Of a stretch of DNA of 64,000 nt, positions 54,401-64,000 are shown piece after piece. Numbering within the stretch: the first letter of the stretch is position 1; every line of letters starts with the position of its first letter. Origin of the DNA: Macrocystis pyrifera (lineage: Eukaryota > Sar > Phaeophyceae > Laminariales > Laminariaceae); contig JASSKH010000023.1 in assembly GCA_031763025.1 (NCBI GenBank), forward strand, positions 5,979,501 through 6,043,500, read 5' to 3'. Under the pieces are notes generated by a model. That model saw only the letters and a list, made by a program, of their open reading frames with translations. It was not told where the DNA came from and ran no database searches. The position numbers were made by a program, and so were the translations under genes.

Positions 54401-57400
54401 CAGCAGCAACAGCAGCAATAACAGCAGCAGCAATAGCAGCAGCAATAGCAGCAGTACTACAGTAATAACAGCAGCAACAACAACAACAACAACAGTAGCA
54501 GCAGCACAGAAGCAGCTACAACAGTAGCAGCATCAACAGTACCATAATCAACAGCAGTAACATCAGTAGCAGCGGCAGCGACAAGCACACAGAAAAAAGC
54601 CAGGGCAAGCCTCGGCGCCAAAAGTGGCAAACGACAACTTCTACCGTTGCTGTCTGATTGGACCCTCCACAACAGCCCCCCCCCCCCGCCCTCCCCACCA
54701 CCCCGCCGAAAAAAAGCCTCTTTTCAATACCCTACCGCTCTCTCACCAGCACGGGCGAGCACTTTGACTGGATTACCCCGGAAAATCCCGGCTTGTTATT
54801 CTTGCTGCTGATGTACGTATCCACCAGGAATCGGAGGCTAATCCTGGAGATGAAGAAATTGTCGAGGATGCGGTCGATGCGGTGTCGCTGGATGACTCCG
54901 ACCTTCCCCCTGTGTCGTTCCGTCCGCCAACCAACGTACACAGCGTGTCCGCAGATAGGTATAAAGCATGGTGTAAGCAAACATCGGTAGGTTGGTTGGT
55001 TGGTAAATACTTGACTTGAGTTCATTGGTGTGATTGATAGGGTGGTTTCGGTGTCATTTGTTGACAGGATTGGTTCGTTGGTTGATTGATTGGATTGGTG
55101 TCATCTGTTGATAGGATCGGTTAGTCGGTTGATTGATTGATTGATTGGTTGGTTGATCGGTTGCTCGGTCGGTTGGTTAATCGATTGATAAATTACTGCA
55201 TCGATTAGTCGACTTGATTGGCTGGTCGGGAGATTGTCGTCTAGCTTAATATTTTGATCGAGTGGACAGTCTCTCCCCCCCCCCCCCTTCCCCACTCACG
55301 GCAATCCGGTCCCTGTACTTAAAATACCACGTGCATCATTCCTTTCTATCTCTGAGGAACAGGGAGGAGGGGGGGAGGGCGGGCGGGGGGGGGGGGGTAC
55401 TCGTTTGTTGGTTGCCTTAGTCATTTGACCGTTGACCACGCATCCCTTTCGAGACGGAGACGGAGCACAGGGGGGGGGGGGGCGTACTCATTTGTTACTT
55501 GCCTTAGTCATTTGACCATTGACCACGCATCCCTTTCGAGACGGAGCACCGTTCCTACTCCTAATAGAGACACCTCCAACAATTGGGCGCTCATTACGTT
55601 GTTTCCATGTATTACATATAAACTTTTTGCTAATCTTATCCCCTTCCTGTTTGGCCTCCTGTGGCCACCATCTATCTCCTAGGATAGCGATCGTTTTCTC
55701 GCTGCTATTCATTGTATCAAACTCCTCCATGTCACATTCGTCTATTTTCCTCATCTCCTCTTCTAACACATCCCGTTCCTCCTTGTATATTTCACGTTCT
55801 CCTACTATGTGAGTTCTACTCTCTATTGCTTTGCCACACGGGCACATCTGTGCGTCTACTTCCTCCTCCTCTCGGCTACTGGTGTACCTCTTTCTTCTTT
55901 CTGGCAGGTCCAGGTCCCCTACAAGAAAGCGCAGTTTCAGCGTTTTCGCGAAGTCCATTGGGCCATGCAAATACGTTTTCATTCCTATTCCTTCCCTCAA
56001 TCCCCCGTATATCTCCAAGTGTTTTTCCGATTCCACCTTGTTTCTTAGCGCTAGCCTTTCCCTTCTTTCTATCCTTTCTTTTACTTCTGCCTTGTACCTC
56101 CCAAACTTCCCGGCGGACATCATCTCTTCTTGGTTTCCCCCTAGATCCTTCATACTTTCTCAATTATGTCATCTCACCAGGGGGGGGGGGGGGGGGGGGG
56201 GGGTCAAAGACACCAAAAAGAAACAAGTCCTGGTACTATATGTACGACTTTCAGAGGCAAAAATGTTAGAGAAAAGAAAACACAAGCGCGTCTCGTTAGC
56301 TTTGGCTCGACTCTTGACTATTCTCACAAAGCCCAGTCACCTCTGTCGCAGTTCCAGCACGCCGCGGCTCAACGCCTGCGGCACGCTCGTGTGGTTCATC
56401 AGCAGCGACGACAAAAACCTCGAGAACTCCTCGTCCCCGTCGCTCCCCGTCGGTACGGGGTACTCCACCAGCTGCCGCATGATGCGAGCGTACCACCTGT
56501 TCTCGTGCGTCAAGAGAGGGGGAGAGAAATATCGGGGAAGGAGGCGGGGGGAAGGGAGGAGCGGGGTGCACTCGATAGCATGCATGGCCGCAGTCGTATG
56601 ACCATAGACGGGGGGGTTGTATGGTTGTATGTACGTTGCGCTCTGTGTAATATGTGTCTCTGTGTCTCCCTCTCTCTGACTGTGCCACCGTTCTTCTTCT
56701 ATCTCTGTCTCCTGTCTCTTTCCCCTCCTCTCTGTTGGACAGCTTCTAAGCTACCGGTATATTTTACCTGGTTCCGTCGAAATCATACCCTGTTCCTGGT
56801 GTACACGTGGAACCAATATGTGTCTCGCATGTCTTATCGGTCTTTCTGTCTGTCCGCCTGACGAGACTATCTATTACCAATACCTGTCGGTCTACCTGTT
56901 TCCTACCTATGATACCTGACTATCTTAACTGTCCATTTGTCTGTCTGTACCTCCCCCTCCCTCCCTCCCTCCCTCCCTCCCTCTCTCCCTCACTTCCCGC
57001 CATACCCCCCCCCAAGTCCGCCTCGCAAGCGGTTCTTAGTAGGATGCAGCTCAACCTTAATGGGACTCGCCAAATACTTCACGGCGCCTCGCGCATTGTG
57101 CAAGCAAATGTCTGCCTGGTCGGTGACAACTTGAAGTGCTCCGTCGCTTTGTAGGGGTGCGAGGGTCTATGGTCATGCGACTACGGCCATGCATGACACG
57201 AGTACCCCCCGCCCCACACCCTTCCCTCCCTCCTCCTCGCTTCCCCCTTATCTCCCCTCCCTTCCCACTATCTCTCTTCCCCTTCCCATGTCTCACCCAG
57301 CCGCCTCGATGACCGGGGCGGTCTCCGACAGGCCGTACGGTAGATGCCGGAGCTCCAGCGCTCTCTTGGCGAACCGAATGGGAACCTGTCAGGCGGACGA

Positions 57401-60400
57401 ATGACCGAACGAAAAGAGATACCCACGAAGATAGATACCGAACCATGAACCGGATAGGACACCGATCGATAGAGATAACACATGAGAAACCGACGGAGGA
57501 ATCAACGGAGATGCCGAATGAGAAACCGAATTTAAAAACGCCTAAGAGAACGAAATATAAACCGACGGGCTTGCTATACGTACAGAGATATCAAAATATA
57601 AGCAAAAGGAGAGATCGACGCAGAAAATGGATGATAAACCGACGGAGTTTTTGACGGGGATACCGAAGGAGAAACCGAATGGAAAAATGACGAAGAACCT
57701 GAATGAGGAACCGACGGACATACCTACGGAGATACCCAACCATAAACCGACGGAGAAACGGTCGGAGACACCGAATGATAAACCGAATGAAAAAATAACG
57801 AGGAAACCGAATGCCACACCGATGGCCATACACACCGAGATACCGAACGATAAACCGAATGATAAAACCACACGTCTGACCAGACAGATCATCTAGATCC
57901 TAACCTTCCGCTATGAGACGTTGTGCAGGATCTGCCTTATAGGGCAGATCCAACCCAGGAAACACGTCCTACAGTAGATCATGCAGGTCACACGGGTCCC
58001 ACCCGGCAGCATGAGCTAGGTTATACAGATCATACAGATCATACAAATCATACAGATTCAGGATCTATCTGCCTTGAAAGATCTAGATCATGAGGTAGGA
58101 ATGAATGACTGATCTGTCCGAGGTGTGGGCCGTTCAGGTACGGCCACTAAGTTCACGTCGGCAGCTGATATTCTGTATATATTCACAAAACTAAGCGGGG
58201 GTCATCCTTGAAACATAAAACCTCGAACCTATTTAGGGTTGCCAGTATATATGCCTGGCATATATTTAGTGTTTAGTCGTAAGACCTGAGTGTGATATGA
58301 CACAGTATCGGGCTATAGACGTAGTTATGAGACAGCCCGTAGTGTCAAAGCCCTGAATACCCTCAAGAGTATTCCTGGGGCTCTGAAGTTCCCCTTGGTA
58401 AGCAAGAATCAAAGCCCAAGAATACTCCATGATTATTCCTGGGGCTCTGAAGTTTCTCTCGGTAAATAAGACAGCCAGCAGTGTTACGGCTTTCGTAAGG
58501 GCGCAGGGAATGTTCCTACAGCAGTAACACAGACCTCCCTCAAAAAGACAGGATGACCCGTAGAACTGGGCTTTAGTAGACTACAGAAGTAGCCTAGGGT
58601 TCGGCTACTCCTTTGGTTAGGAGCACCGACAGGAGAAGAGAAGAGTAGACCAGAGCGTCCGAGGGAAGTTCCTCAGGCAAACGCATTCACCCGTCTAGCG
58701 GGGTTAATCGAAGTGAGCAGAGTGGGCTTGATACCTCGAATCAAGCCCCAATCGAATCATTCTCAAACTGCCCCCCTTTTCAAAAGAAAGAAGTCTCCTG
58801 AACAAGAGAAGCTGCCTTCCGAGCCAGTTCCTGCACCCCACTTCCCTTACCTCTAACTTCGGGCTCTGCTACACTTGGCGTCGACGGCAGGACACGAGCC
58901 TGTGCGGTCTCTACGTACTCCTACGGGGGACCATAGTAAATAGGACCTACGGTACAAACAAAAACCTATATATTTCGATATTTTTACTGACAATATTTGG
59001 TCCTATTTACTGCGGTCCCCCGTAATACATTGAGTCCACAAAAACACTTGGGAACCGGCTTGAGGTGTTGAACTCACGGATGCTGACGTCACTATCATAG
59101 TGTCAAGCTTTATGCAACACTGTCTGCCGTTCATACCCCACCTTGCAAACCAGCCGAACATTCGTAGTAATACCAAGTTGACGACAGAAATATCGCAGTC
59201 AGTACATATGTAGAGCTGAAGTGCAGCAGCATTTTTTTGTACATGACTACCTGTATCAACACTACGGCAGACACCGCTCAGTACATTCTTTGGCGGGCCG
59301 GGCTCAACTAATTACGCACTTCAGGGTGTGTCCTGTACCTAATTTCAGCACTAAAAAACGGTTTGCTTGCGTACAGGACGTTCGTAAAAAAAAAAAGTCG
59401 GCCAGAAATAATTTTCAAGCTTAAAAAAATTTCGCTCACACCGTCGCTTACTACCTAGTGTCAACCTTTCTACAACTCCAAAGCACGAGCAAATTAGAAA
59501 TTGGGTTTCTAATTTGCACGGCGCTTTTTTTTTCATGGACCGGTTTCGAGCTGGTTGAAGCCGATTCTTCTGAGGCGTCGGACGTCCACCTACTACGGGG
59601 GCCCATAGTAAATAGGAACCAATATTGTTATTAAAAATAGGTAATATATAAGTTTTTATGCATACCATAGGCCCTACCGGTACTAACTATGGACCCCCGT
59701 AATAGCAGGTATATCGTTTTTTGGCTTTTTTTTTTCACGGGCGCACAAATTTGACACCATCGCAACAACGCCACAAAACGCGCGCACAAGTTGACGACAG
59801 TTACAAATGTGCTGTTGTGCGAGTTCCTATTACGGGGAACCATAGTAAATATAAATAGGACCAAGTATTGTTAGTAAAAATAAGTAAATATACCTGGTAC
59901 AGGTTTTTGTGTCTACCATAGGTCTTGTTTACTATGGTCCCCCGTAATAGTTTTTTCTTTTCTTTTAATCCATCCCGTTCATTAGCCTCGCCCGTCTCTT
60001 CTCTCTGCGTCCTATTGTAGTAGAAAATCAGATCCGGGGTCGACATATACAGCAGGCTCTTTCTTTATCCCTCCTCCCCGCGACGCTTCCTGCCCTGCAT
60101 TTTTATCGCGACAAGGACTGTAGTATTTTCTTCCCTCGCCGACTCGCGTCTAATTCCGCCTACCCACGCTACGAAGGCGCTCTCAGCAACTGTTTCCTTT
60201 TTCTTTATGCAAAAAAAGCGTTTGTATAAAATCTCACCACGGCGGTGGGATTCGAACTCCGGCGTACCAGCGCTATTAATGGTAGCATTCAAGGGTAACC
60301 AACCACTATGAACACGACCACCGGGAAGACCGGCAGCTATACATTACCATATTTATTTCTGATTCTAATTCCAAGTGTTTTTTCCAGGCAAGACGGGAGT

Positions 60401-62954
60401 GCGTTGCTGAAAGGGTAACAGCCCGCCTACTTCGGAGACTCCCTAGACAGCGGCTTAAACAACTGACTGCTGTGGTAACTTCAACTTTTGGTGAAACAGC
60501 GTGAGTGCCAGCCAGCATTATGGGCAACATTGTTCATGTTGAACCCTTTGCCGCACGACTGACTCCTGACATTGAAACTCGGGACACCTGCTGTTTCGTA
60601 TCGCCCCCTTCACTTGCGTGGTGGCCGCTGCTGTAATCGTCACCGCCGTGTACTGCTGCTGTAGGTCAAGTTTTCCCCTCTAAAAAAAAGTCTCAAATAA
60701 AAGGTCGCAACACGCAGTGGTAATATCGCTTGCTGTGCGGTATCGTATCAATACGTCAGCAGAGAGATGACGTCAGAGAGATGACGTCAGCACCTCTTAG
60801 TACTAACTTGTATAGGCATGTCGTATATATATATTGTTCGTCCTGCAGAGGAGGGTAAGTTCGTCCGAATGAAACCGAATAGCAGAACCAGCGAAACAGA
60901 GGTAGGAACAAGAACCAGCGACTAAGCATCAACAACATCAACACAACAGCAAAAAGCAGCAACAGACACCAACACACCACGACCACAACGAACTGGATTT
61001 TATAACTTGAGAAAAAGACAAGCAGTAGTGGAGAAAAAACGTCTAAGCGGCTGACTTCTTCAATTCGTAAAATGATTCAAGTCTCACAGGTTCAAAAACT
61101 ATGTGCTCTTCAACAGCAACCGGACGCACTTACTCTTGATAAAATCGAACGAGCACACAGCCGGAGTTACAGCGAAAACAGTATATTTACCGCGGATTCT
61201 TCATTTTTCGCTTCAAACGATTGTTTTTGGCGTACCTCCGGCTGTACTGGTTCGATTTTATTAAAAAAAAAGTAAATGCGTTCGGTTGCTGTTGAGGAGT
61301 ACATAGTTTTTGAGCCTATCAGACTTGAAATATTTTACAAATTGAAGAAGTTAGTCGCTTAGACGTTCTTTTCTCAACTACTCGTCATTTTCTCAAGTTA
61401 TATAAAATCCGGTGTTTGTAATATCAACCAAGACGAAGGAAAACCCAACAGCGCGGGAAAGATTATCAATACTCGGTACAAGCAGTGATCTGTTATTAAT
61501 AAAAACAGCACCAACCAACAATGCAATTTGTGACGGGGCAAGGTTGCGGAGCATTTCCCTTTCGCCGCCGCTGCTGCTGTTATTGCTGCTGCTGTTGCGG
61601 GAGGACAGCATCAAGCAAGAAACGCCTCTTCTTATCACAAAAAAACAAGACTTGCAGGATCGCCCCCGCCCTCTCTCCCCCCCTCCTCCCCCGGCTTTTC
61701 ATTTTTCTCTTTTCTGATCCGTGTGTTTGAACCAGCTGTTGGATTGAGCCGTTTCTTTGACTCGTGGGTTCGTTGGTCAATCCGTGGGTTTGATCCGTTG
61801 CGGTTTGGTTCCGGCCCAAGGCAGAAAAAAATATCCTTCATCTCCGCCCAACAACAAGATGGACTCAATGGATGGACTCCCATGAAAGAAGCCAAAGTAA
61901 GAACAAGCACGAGCACAAAAACAAGAATAAACCAGAACAGCTATTAATAACAAGAACACAGAGCAATGGAGAATACATAAAAAGCTTCGGTGTTTGGTGT
62001 TCTCACCTCTCGATGCAAGAACCGCGCTTGCACTATCCTGGAAGACATGCTCGTCGACTGGCAGAAGGCGTGTATATCCCTCAGGGACAGCGGGGTGGCC
62101 CCTTTCGCCGCCAGCGACTTCAGAAGCCCCTCATCGCCCAAAGATGGTCGCTGCTGCTGTTGCTGCTGCTGCTGCTGATTGACGCCGTCGGTAGGCACCG
62201 ACGAAAACACGCCCTGGTTTTTCTGGAAACCCAACCCGTCGCCGCTTGAACCGCCCCCTCCCCTCCCCCCGCCACCAACACCACCGCCGCCGAAACTGCC
62301 GGTAATCCCCGAGGTGCCCGTTGCGGACCCCGAAGCGGACTCGCGGGAGGCACTGCCACGCTTTAACCTCGTCGCAAGAGGTGGTGCTAGCGCTGCTTCT
62401 GCTCCTGATGCCGTTGTTGTTGCTTTTGTCGTCTTCGTCGGTGGGGCTGATGATAGCGGCGCTCGCGCCGTTGTTGGCACCTGAACACCCGAGGCGGTGG
62501 AGAAAAAGAGAGGCGCGTTTTTTTGGAGCGACGGGGATGGTTCTCGTGCTTCCCCTACCCGCCCCCCGCCTCCCCCCGTTTCTCTCCCCGCCCCCCCTGC
62601 TCCTCCCTCTCTTTTCCGCCCTCGTGCTGCTGCGGCTGCGACTGCGGCTGCGGCTGCGGCTGCGGCTGGTGTTGCTGTTGCCGCTGTTGCTGCTGTGTTG
62701 CGTGCACTGTTCAGAGAGAAAAGCGGGGCTCCACTGCGGGGTAGCTCGGCACTACCACCACCACCACCACCGCCGCCGCCGCCGCCGCCAACGACGTCGT
62801 CAAAGCGAATGCCATTTCGGTGCAGCAGTTGATGTTGATGTTGCTGTCGCTGCAGCTCGACTAGCGTGGCCACATTCTGTACGTGTATAGCCGAGAAAAC
62901 CCCCCCAGCAAGTTGTTGTTGGCCGGCGGAGGACGGACAAGATAGAGCAACCAA
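51235..62954 (-). CDS. Mitochondrial pyruvate dehydrogenase kinase (PDK family), eight exons visible
   Basis: Minus-strand exons 62954(or 62876)-62007, 57385-57297, 56501-56341, 54909-54747, 54197-54126, 53335-53192, 52732-52570 and 51425-51235. The order matches the PDK/BCKDK family: [11 protein letters not shown] and [13 protein letters not shown], then [39 protein letters not shown], the N box [13 protein letters not shown], the G1 box KIVDEGGGI, the ATP lid [10 protein letters not shown] and the G2 box [18 protein letters not shown] with [11 protein letters not shown]. The LPYGLS and YSTAP words favour PDK over branched-chain kinase. It would phosphorylate E1-alpha of pyruvate dehydrogenase in the matrix using a GHKL fold. 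An unusual Gly/Ala/Gln-rich segment precedes the core. The N-terminal targeting exon is not certain. The U-V junction does not fit in phase, and the C-terminus is short or continues after a donor-like CAG-GTGAAG. Introns hold LINE and SINE copies. Confidence 0.92.
51426..51736. other. PDK intron part, simple sequence
   Basis: Contains C/G-runs (51440-51462, 51520-51543) and an A/G-rich tract that gives misleading open frames. No feature beyond the intron. Confidence 0.6.
51737..52548 (+). mobile_element. Poly(C)-tailed LINE 3' fragment (L3), antisense in PDK intron
   Basis: About 810 bp matching L1 from AAGGAACATGCCAAAAAA through GGCTAGCGCTAAGAAAC and CCCGTGTGGCAAAGCAATA to AAATGAGTACGC(n) with about 17 C. 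Small indels break the frame. The 5' side is not a C-run. Confidence 0.92.
52570..52732 (-). CDS. PDK exon 7 (Y): G1 box and ATP lid
   Basis: Acceptor TACGACCAG, donor GTGAGG. Encodes [40 protein letters not shown] and [15 protein letters not shown]. The Asp and glycines of DEGGGI bind Mg-ATP in the GHKL fold. Phase 0 in, phase 1 out. Confidence 0.95.
53192..53335 (-). CDS. PDK exon 6 (X): N box
   Basis: Acceptor ACACACCCCCAG, donor GTGCGA, 48 codons, phase 0 both sides. Encodes [20 protein letters not shown] and [15 protein letters not shown], with the Glu and Asn of the N box expected to coordinate Mg-ATP. Confidence 0.95.
53730..53990. repeat. CAC/ACC microsatellite in PDK intron
   Basis: Dense (CAC)n with ACCAACACC words at 53805-53885 and beyond. 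Confidence 0.9.
54126..54197 (-). CDS. PDK exon 5 (24 codons)
   Basis: Acceptor ATCCCGCGTTAAG, donor GTATGA, phase 0 both sides. Encodes [24 protein letters not shown], the segment preceding the nucleotide-binding domain (family pattern with a basic/Cys residue and an acidic end before the N-box exon). It is too small to stand out as an ORF. Confidence 0.88.
54335..54575. repeat. CAG/CAA microsatellite in PDK intron
   Basis: (CAGCAR)n with interruptions. Open frames rich in Ala, Gln or Leu here are not genes. Confidence 0.9.
54747..54909 (-). CDS. PDK exon 4 (W): four-helix bundle
   Basis: Acceptor GAACGACACAG, donor GTGAGA. Encodes [40 protein letters not shown] and [14 protein letters not shown]. 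The family block is FLDxFxxSRISxRxL. Phase completes the Arg begun in exon V. Confidence 0.93.
55060..55240. repeat. GATT/GGTT microsatellite in PDK intron
   Basis: (TTGGTTGATTGA)-like words. Confidence 0.88.
55385..55469 (-). mobile_element. Poly(C)-tailed LINE 3' fragment (L4b)
   Basis: The minus strand has CGAAAGGGATGCGTGGTC, AACGGTCAAATGACTAAGGC and AACGAGTACC(n). It starts exactly at the C-tail of L4. Confidence 0.9.
55470..56180 (-). mobile_element. Poly(C)-tailed LINE 3' fragment (L4), longest intact C-terminal frame
   Basis: An open frame of 221 codons (56153-55488) encodes the C-terminal end of the LINE protein: basic helices ([16 protein letters not shown]), the motif [20 protein letters not shown] (C-x-C-x8-H, last Cys position Glu) and [20 protein letters not shown]. 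Its TGA lies 6 bases before the C13 tail. The fragment starts directly after a 24-base C-run (plus G-run 56180-56203). Sense orientation in a PDK intron. Confidence 0.93.
56341..56501 (-). CDS. PDK exon 3 (V)
   Basis: Acceptor CTCTTGACGCACGAG, donor GTGACT. Encodes [40 protein letters not shown] and [11 protein letters not shown], the WY and H-x-x-V-x-x-x-A-x-G-V-E-L blocks of the family. Phase 0 in, 2 out. Confidence 0.92.
56562..56611 (-). mobile_element. Poly(C)-tailed SINE, 3' end only (S8)
   Basis: About 50 bp: GTCTATGGTCATACGACTGC, GGCCATGCATGC and GAGTGCACCCC. It starts right after a C7 run (plus G-run at 56611-56617). Confidence 0.8.
57014..57210 (+). mobile_element. Poly(C)-tailed SINE, truncated (S9)
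   Basis: About 195 bp from AAGTCCGCCTCGCAAGCGG, placed directly after a C10 run, to ACACGAGTACC(n). Antisense in the PDK intron between exons U and V. Confidence 0.9.
57297..57385 (-). CDS. PDK exon 2 (U)
   Basis: Acceptor CGCCTGACAG, likely donor GTGAGA. Encodes [29 protein letters not shown]. The first residues join FLHRE of exon T in phase 0. The donor leaves phase 2, which does not match exon V (phase 0). Confidence 0.9.
57470..57890. repeat. ~24-36 bp degenerate tandem repeat
   Basis: Repeated ACCGAATGA(A/T)AAAC, CCGACGGAGA-like words encode a Lys/Pro/Asn/Glu-rich repeat ([10 protein letters not shown]) on plus. It is intronic to PDK and I regard the frame as non-genic. Confidence 0.8.
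57900..58917. other. Unrecognised intronic sequence with short direct repeats
   Basis: 58372-58397 and 58431-58457 share ATTCCTGGGGCTCTGAAGTT. CATACAGAT is repeated at 58020-58060. It could be an LTR or another non-autonomous element, but no coding part is seen. Confidence 0.4.
58919..59027 (+). mobile_element. MITE-108 copy 8
   Basis: TCCTACGGGGGACCATAGT at the left, ACTGCGGTCCCCCGTAATA at the right. Confidence 0.9.
59028..59590. other. No recognisable gene
   Basis: Intronic to PDK. Words such as AAATTAGAAATTGGGTTTC form a small inverted pair near 59490-59510. Confidence 0.35.
59591..59704 (-). mobile_element. MITE-108 copy 9
   Basis: TACTACGGGGGCCCATAGT at the left and ACTATGGACCCCCGTAATA at the right. 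The centre is in reverse orientation. Confidence 0.88.
59828..59949 (-). mobile_element. MITE-108 copy 10
   Basis: TATTACGGGGAACCATAGT at the left and ACTATGGTCCCCCGTAATA at the right. Slightly longer because of a duplicated AAATA segment. Confidence 0.9.
60060..60305 (-). mobile_element. Possible tRNA-derived SINE
   Basis: The minus strand has a B box in AGTTCGAATCCCACCGCC (60238-60258). Upstream is a tRNA-like segment (GGTTGGTTACCCTTGAATGC) and downstream TTTGCATAAAGAAAAAGG, reminiscent of the body of the SINEs at 19.3 and 23.5 kb. No A tail is clear. Confidence 0.4.
60995..61410. mobile_element. Foldback (inverted-repeat) element, ~415 bp
   Basis: The left arm (GGATTTTATAACTTGAGAAA; AACGTCTAAGCGGCTGACTT; TCAACAGCAACCGGACGCA) is mirrored on the right (AAGTTAGTCGCTTAGACGTT; TGCGTTCGGTTGCTGTTGA; TTTCTCAAGTTATATAAAAT). 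Arms are ~170-190 bp and ~85-90% alike by eye. The open frame inside is part of the arms. Intronic to PDK. Confidence 0.88.
61411..62006. other. PDK intron, no other feature
   Basis: Contains CTG/CCG-rich and CCT-rich low-complexity stretches only. Confidence 0.5.
62007..62954 (-). CDS. PDK exon 1 visible (T): low-complexity N-terminal part and start of kinase core
   Basis: A 316-codon open frame up to the donor GTGAGA. The last ~45 residues ([46 protein letters not shown]) match the start of the PDK core. Before it are Gly, Ala, Gln (Q9) and Ser/Thr-rich stretches. The first Met is at 62954, but an acceptor (ATACACGTACAG) at 62877 could start the exon at 62876 in the same phase with an upstream exon. 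No clear mitochondrial presequence is seen, which favours an unseen first exon. Confidence 0.75.
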
Positions 62955-64000
62955 AAATGAGATTGTAGATAAACAAACAGGAAAAAGAAAGAAGGAAAGA
63001 ACAGACCGCCGTTAGAGCCCATCTTAAACGGGGAACACTAAATTTCGTTATTTGGAAATAAAATTTCAATTCAAATGAATTTTAATTTTGATTTCGGAAA
63101 AAAAACGTGTTTGTATCCTATATCGGGAAACGGCGCATTCATTGTCAAACAAAAAGGAATCCGAAACAACCTGGAATAACGCGCCGCGTCACACAACGCC
63201 CAGTCGACCAGCAGCGACGAGCGTAGACGAGAGCGAAGGTTGCGTTGTCGCGTGCGCACCACCGCCAGCTTTTTTTTCTTTTTGGTGGCGCAGGAAAGGA
63301 AGCTATCACTCTCAGGGTGTCTTGTGTGGGCGGAGGAAGCCCTCAAGCGCCACGTACGGAACAGCAACGGTGACGCAGCTATCGAGGTCTCGAGCGTATC
63401 CTCTGTTTTTTTGCACGTTTGCTCGGTTTTCGTGATGGTTGGCCGATCGAGCAGGCAGAAAAATTGGGCTCGCGGCCGCCGTGATTTCTTGTGAGGCGCC
63501 ACCGCCGGGGTACGATGTGCTATGGTCTGTGGCCGTGGGCGCGGCTATTGCTCCGGTCGCCTGTCGTTGAGGTTCGCGTTTTATCGCCTCGACGGTGGTC
63601 ACCGAAGCGGCCAAGCATCACCCCAGACTCCACCGGGGGTGTTGACCCACCATGAACATGCTACATCAAGGCTGATCAACTCCCAAATTCGAAATTGAAA
63701 TAAAAAAATCGCACGAAAAAAGTCCCTAAAGACTTTTCACTAAAATTGATTTTTTCTATGTGCCCCTTCGAATCCTGCCTGGTCATTCGCTCTTCGGCCA
63801 ATCAGATGCAAATTAAATTAGAAAACAAAAAAATCAAAACGAAATAAAAGGATCAAAAGGCCTCGATAAGATGGGCCCTTAAAAAATTACCCTCTTCACA
63901 CCCACAGAGTAACAGGTACACCCCCTCTGGCCGGGAATATAACGACCGTTTAGCACCCATATCAAATTCCAAATGTGTCTTACATCACCGGCCAGGGTGA
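62955..64000. other. No gene assigned; possible PDK 5' region
   Basis: Minus-strand frames at 63614-63312 and 63502-63071 (the latter with Arg/Ser/Ala-rich SIAASPLLFRTWRLRASSAH, presequence-like) are candidates for an upstream exon, but no splice join is convincing. 63931-64000 resembles 43464-43520, a dispersed repeat cut by the window edge. Confidence 0.35.

Noticed and set aside
57627..57896. A Lys/Pro-rich repeat protein
   Set aside because: The frame follows a degenerate tandem repeat within a PDK intron. Neighbouring frames are just as open.

Overview
The window is nuclear DNA of a eukaryote with spliceosomal introns. Two interrupted mitochondrial-protein genes can be rebuilt exon by exon, and most of the remaining sequence is mobile elements and low-complexity repeats. 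The intron style (GT-AG, about 0.5-2 kb or more), Gly/Ala/Gln-rich insertions in proteins, long C/G homopolymers, and the mix of tyrosine-recombinase (YR), Ty1/copia and non-LTR retroelements suggest a large algal genome. A stramenopile such as a brown alga is my best guess. That is an inference; no rRNA or organelle marker is present to prove it.

Layout. 1-2 kb: no recognisable gene. 2.1-5.7 kb: decayed YR retroelement (E1, minus strand), followed by tandem repeats to about 8.8 kb. 10.0-19.2 kb: near-complete YR retroelement (E2, minus) with Gly-rich/CCCH Gag, RT-RNase H and tyrosine recombinase ORFs, a repeat-rich leader and split direct repeats. 19.3-23.9 kb: two tRNA-derived SINEs in inverted orientation around a palindrome-rich satellite and a 375-bp foldback. 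24.4-33 kb and 58.9-60 kb: ten copies of a ~108-bp MITE. 29.7-35.6 kb: Ty1/copia element (minus) carrying three of those MITEs. 36.2-42.2 kb: plus-strand SLC25 mitochondrial carrier gene (five exons seen, 5' exon missing). 51.2-62.9 kb: minus-strand pyruvate dehydrogenase kinase-type gene (eight exons seen).

The most notable system lies between 27 and 57.2 kb. A non-LTR (LINE) family and a ~490-bp SINE family both end in poly(C) rather than poly(A). They share about 40 nt of 3' sequence ending TGAGTAC(A/G)C(n), and in the SINE this includes a 6-bp stem-loop. The LINE stop codon lies only about 6 nt before the C tail. Ten of the fifteen pieces begin directly after another C-run, which suggests insertion into C tracts or onto earlier tails. 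These pieces fill introns of both host genes.

Several breaks fall in homopolymers: T8 in the last carrier exon, C8 in the E2 recombinase and A-run in E1. It cannot be decided from sequence alone whether these are real mutations or assembly errors.
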